Source: Drosophila persimilis (Eukaryota; Arthropoda; Insecta; Diptera; Drosophilidae). Taken from it: DNA of 64,000 bases. Location: the NCBI RefSeq assembly GCF_003286085.1, contig NW_020825294.1:3472001-3536000 (forward strand), given 5' to 3'. The position numbers and the translations under genes were made by a program. Positions within the stretch are counted from its first letter, which is position 1, and the number at the start of each line of letters is the position of its first letter. The notes below the pieces were generated by a model. It saw nothing but the letters and a program-made list of their open reading frames with translations, made no database searches and was not told the DNA's origin. This document shows, in pieces, positions 62,153 through 64,000 of the stretch.

Positions 62153-62875
62153 ATGGCTGACTACGATTCGGATGATGAAAAATCTCAAGTGGAGAAACTG
62201 CGCTATGCCAAGGTGCCGCGCGGGATGTTTGTAAGCGGCTGGGATGACGACGCCGACGAACTTATTGAGGAGGACAAGAACCCCCAGGGTAAGCGGCTAA
62301 AATTCAGATTCTTCTTCTACAAAGTTGTTACCTTTAAATGGGTTTTTCTGCACACACTCTCAGCCAGCGTTGAACGCATGATTCTGTGGGCCGTCAACGA
62401 GAACCGTATAAGTGAGGTGCGTGAAATCCTCAGACTGGACCCGGATGCGGTCAATGCCCGTGACAGCGATGGCTACAGTCCCCTGCATCGGGCTGCATAC
62501 AACAATTTCGTGGACATTGCCAAGCTATTGCTGCAGTACAAGGCCGATCCCAATGCCCGCACCGATCTGGGCTGGACTCCGCTGCACTCTGCCTGCAAGT
62601 GGAACAATGCCGATGTGGCTCAGCTTCTGCTGCAGTTTGGTGCAGATGTAAACGCCGAATCGGAGGGAAAACAAACGCCATTGCACATTGCCGCCACAGT
62701 ATCCAATTGCAGGAACACAGCCACAACCCTGCTGTTGGACAGGAATGTGCAGCCCAAGAAGGAGAATAATTCAGATGAGGTGGCTGCTGTTATAGCTCGT
62801 CGCACGGGCATGAGTTATCCCATCTTTCAAATGGCCCATGAGGCCTTCGAATGCGAGACGGGACTGATAGATTAA
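62153..62875 (+). CDS. l(2)35Be: ankyrin-repeat protein, ANKRD49 homologue
   Basis: Exons 62153-62288 and 62364-62875 give about 215 residues. The acidic N-terminus (MADYDSDDEK) and the short motif PRGMFVSGWDDDADE precede four ankyrin repeats from residue about 50 to 180: DSDGYSPLHRAAYNNFVDIA, DLGWTPLHSACKWNNADVAQ and EGKQTPLHIAATVSNCRNT-type units. The C-terminal SYPIFQMAHEAFE is as in ANKRD49. The molecular role in flies is unclear. I recall this as the l(2)35Be locus, but the symbol is from memory. The single 75-bp intron is a multiple of three and free of stops, so its retention would give a 240-residue form. AATAAA lies at 62904-62909. Confidence 0.92.
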   Translation: MADYDSDDEKSQVEKLRYAKVPRGMFVSGWDDDADELIEEDKNPQGKRLKFRFFFYKVVTFKWVFLHTLSASVERMILWAVNENRISEVREILRLDPDAVNARDSDGYSPLHRAAYNNFVDIAKLLLQYKADPNARTDLGWTPLHSACKWNNADVAQLLLQFGADVNAESEGKQTPLHIAATVSNCRNTATTLLLDRNVQPKKENNSDEVAAVIARRTGMSYPIFQMAHEAFECETGLID

Positions 62876-62965
62876 ACAAGTAGACTAGCCATCATATGTG
62901 CATAATAAATATAATACTTAATATACATTTATTCAAATCGAACCACCACTCATCACCTCCCCCCT

Positions 62966-63682
62966 TCAGCTGGCTGGAGCCGGGGTCCTCACGAAATGTT
63001 CATAGAATGATTTTGTATATTTGATCATCTCGTCTTGCATAGCGGCGGGCACAAAATACGGATTACCCTGACCGCCCTCGATGGTGCCCTTGGCCGTGTA
63101 CCTCATGTAGCTGGAAACAGTCGTCTCCGGCGGCAGCACAGCGCCATCCTCAATGATGCAACAGTCTTTGATTACACAGCGACGACCCTACGAGGGGAGA
63201 CAATTAAGATTTGAGTGAAATATTTAATTGGACAACATGCCAACACTCACAATGATGGCATTCTTGCCTATATAAACGCAAGAGCCCACTGAAGCCGCAG
63301 AAACTACAGCACCCTCGCCCACAAACACATGATCTCCGATGTGCATTGGGAAGAAGGCGATGCCTTTGCTAAACTGCTTGTACGGTGGTCGTATCACGGA
63401 ATCCTTGCTGATCACACAATATCGTCCTGCTCGTACATTGGCCAAGTCGCCGCGGATGATAGCTCCACTCTGGACAATCACTTTGCCATTGAGCACGATA
63501 TTCTGGGACCCGCAGAGCACTGTGTGGCGGCTAACTTTGTTGCCAGAGGCCTGTAAACAAAAAAGGTTTGGCATGATGAGGTCATCAAAATTGTCTTGTT
63601 CCCAGACGATCTTTAAAACATTGCTGGTACTTGCCGTCTCCACGTATTCATCTTTGCTGTAGTACGTATCCGCTATCTCCAT
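62966..63682 (-). CDS. DCTN5-p25: dynactin subunit 5 (p25)
   Basis: Part of the pointed-end complex of dynactin, which links dynein to membrane cargo. Exons in gene order 63682-63635, 63550-63251 and 63187-62966 give 189 residues, close to vertebrate p25 (182). The protein is a left-handed beta helix of hexapeptide repeats: [49 protein letters not shown] and [17 protein letters not shown], then [15 protein letters not shown]. The first intron must use a GC donor (63634-63629, GCAAGT) so that exon 1, ending ET, continues as ASGNKVSR, as in other p25 proteins. The nearby GT would shift the frame and stop. AATAAA on the minus strand at 62928-62933 makes its 3' end overlap that of the ANKRD49 homologue. 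Confidence 0.96.
63629..63634 (-). other. DCTN5-p25: noncanonical GC splice donor of DCTN5 intron 1
   Basis: The exon ends in ACG and the intron starts GCAAGT, the standard context of the rare GC-AG class. Protein continuity ([10 protein letters not shown], conserved in animals) requires this junction. No GT alternative within a few bases keeps the frame. Confidence 0.85.
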
Positions 63683-64000
63683 TTGTTTGGGGATTTATTA
63701 ACTTTTTTCCTGAATTTGTTTTTGCCAATTTTTTTGTCTGCTGCCAAAACGAGCTTAGCCCACTTAAGCCCCCTCTATTTAAACAGTTCAACAACTTGAG
63801 TTAATTGGCGGAGAATATTACTGATTGTGAATTCTTCTTGTGGATCCATGCAATCTTTCCTCTGAACCTTGACATCTTTCACCTGAACTGAGCTAAAATA
63901 ATTCTCTACTTTCGGTGGAACATCAAAAAACCCTTAAAGGTCTACGATGGGTTAATCGATATAGAAGGAAATGAACTAGTAGCAATCGGAATGAGTGGTT
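63683..64000. other. DCTN5 promoter region and window edge
   Basis: No coding sequence seen. It contains the leader and promoter of DCTN5-p25 and a TTAATCGATATAG motif near 63952 related to DRE elements. A neighbouring gene may start beyond the edge. Confidence 0.45.

Overview
This window is nuclear DNA from a Drosophila species. It has short introns with GT/AG borders, AT-rich noncoding DNA and CAG/CAA tracts. The gene set is the one I know from cytological region 35B of D. melanogaster chromosome 2L (Muller element B): crinkled, Su(H), CIAPIN1/l(2)35Bg, yellow-c, GABA-B-R1, l(2)35Bd, a tRNA-His guanylyltransferase, NC2beta, an ANKRD49 homologue and dynactin p25. The DINE-1-like repeat at about 34.86-35.25 kb resembles copies I associate with the obscura group. 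That placement is an inference.

Layout. 0-11.7 kb: upstream DNA and the whole myosin VIIa gene ck (+, 10 coding exons). 11.7-15.7 kb: spacer with a TA-flanked inverted-repeat element that carries a piece of foreign coding sequence, then a dense group of Su(H)-binding-site matches just beyond the 3' end of Su(H), where the autoregulatory socket enhancer is expected. 15.7-18.5 kb: Su(H) (-). 18.5-23.5 kb: promoters, CIAPIN1 (+) and yellow-c (-), which converge. 24.0-25.45 kb: three decayed partial copies of GABA-B-R1 exons. 25.5-41.8 kb: GABA-B-R1 (-, 15 coding exons). It hosts two intronless genes on its own strand: a Na,K-ATPase beta-like gene that nearly fills one intron, and an unrecognised 520-residue protein gene in the large first intron. 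41.8-50 kb: noncoding, repeat-rich DNA upstream of GABA-B-R1. 50-58 kb: a small family of unrecognised secreted proteins, two intact genes and two relics, in noncoding DNA. 58.7-63.7 kb: a compact block of five housekeeping genes (cap methyltransferase, Thg1, NC2beta, ANKRD49 homologue, dynactin p25), arranged alternately head-to-head and tail-to-tail.

How genes work together. Most genes are unrelated neighbours. The housekeeping block shares short divergent promoters with DRE-like motifs and overlapping 3' ends. Su(H) probably feeds back on itself through the downstream sites. The most lineage-specific parts are the secreted-protein family, the GABA-B-R1 exon relics, the nested beta-subunit-like gene and the inverted-repeat element. 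All exon coordinates were read by hand from splice signals and protein continuity. No search or alignment program was run.
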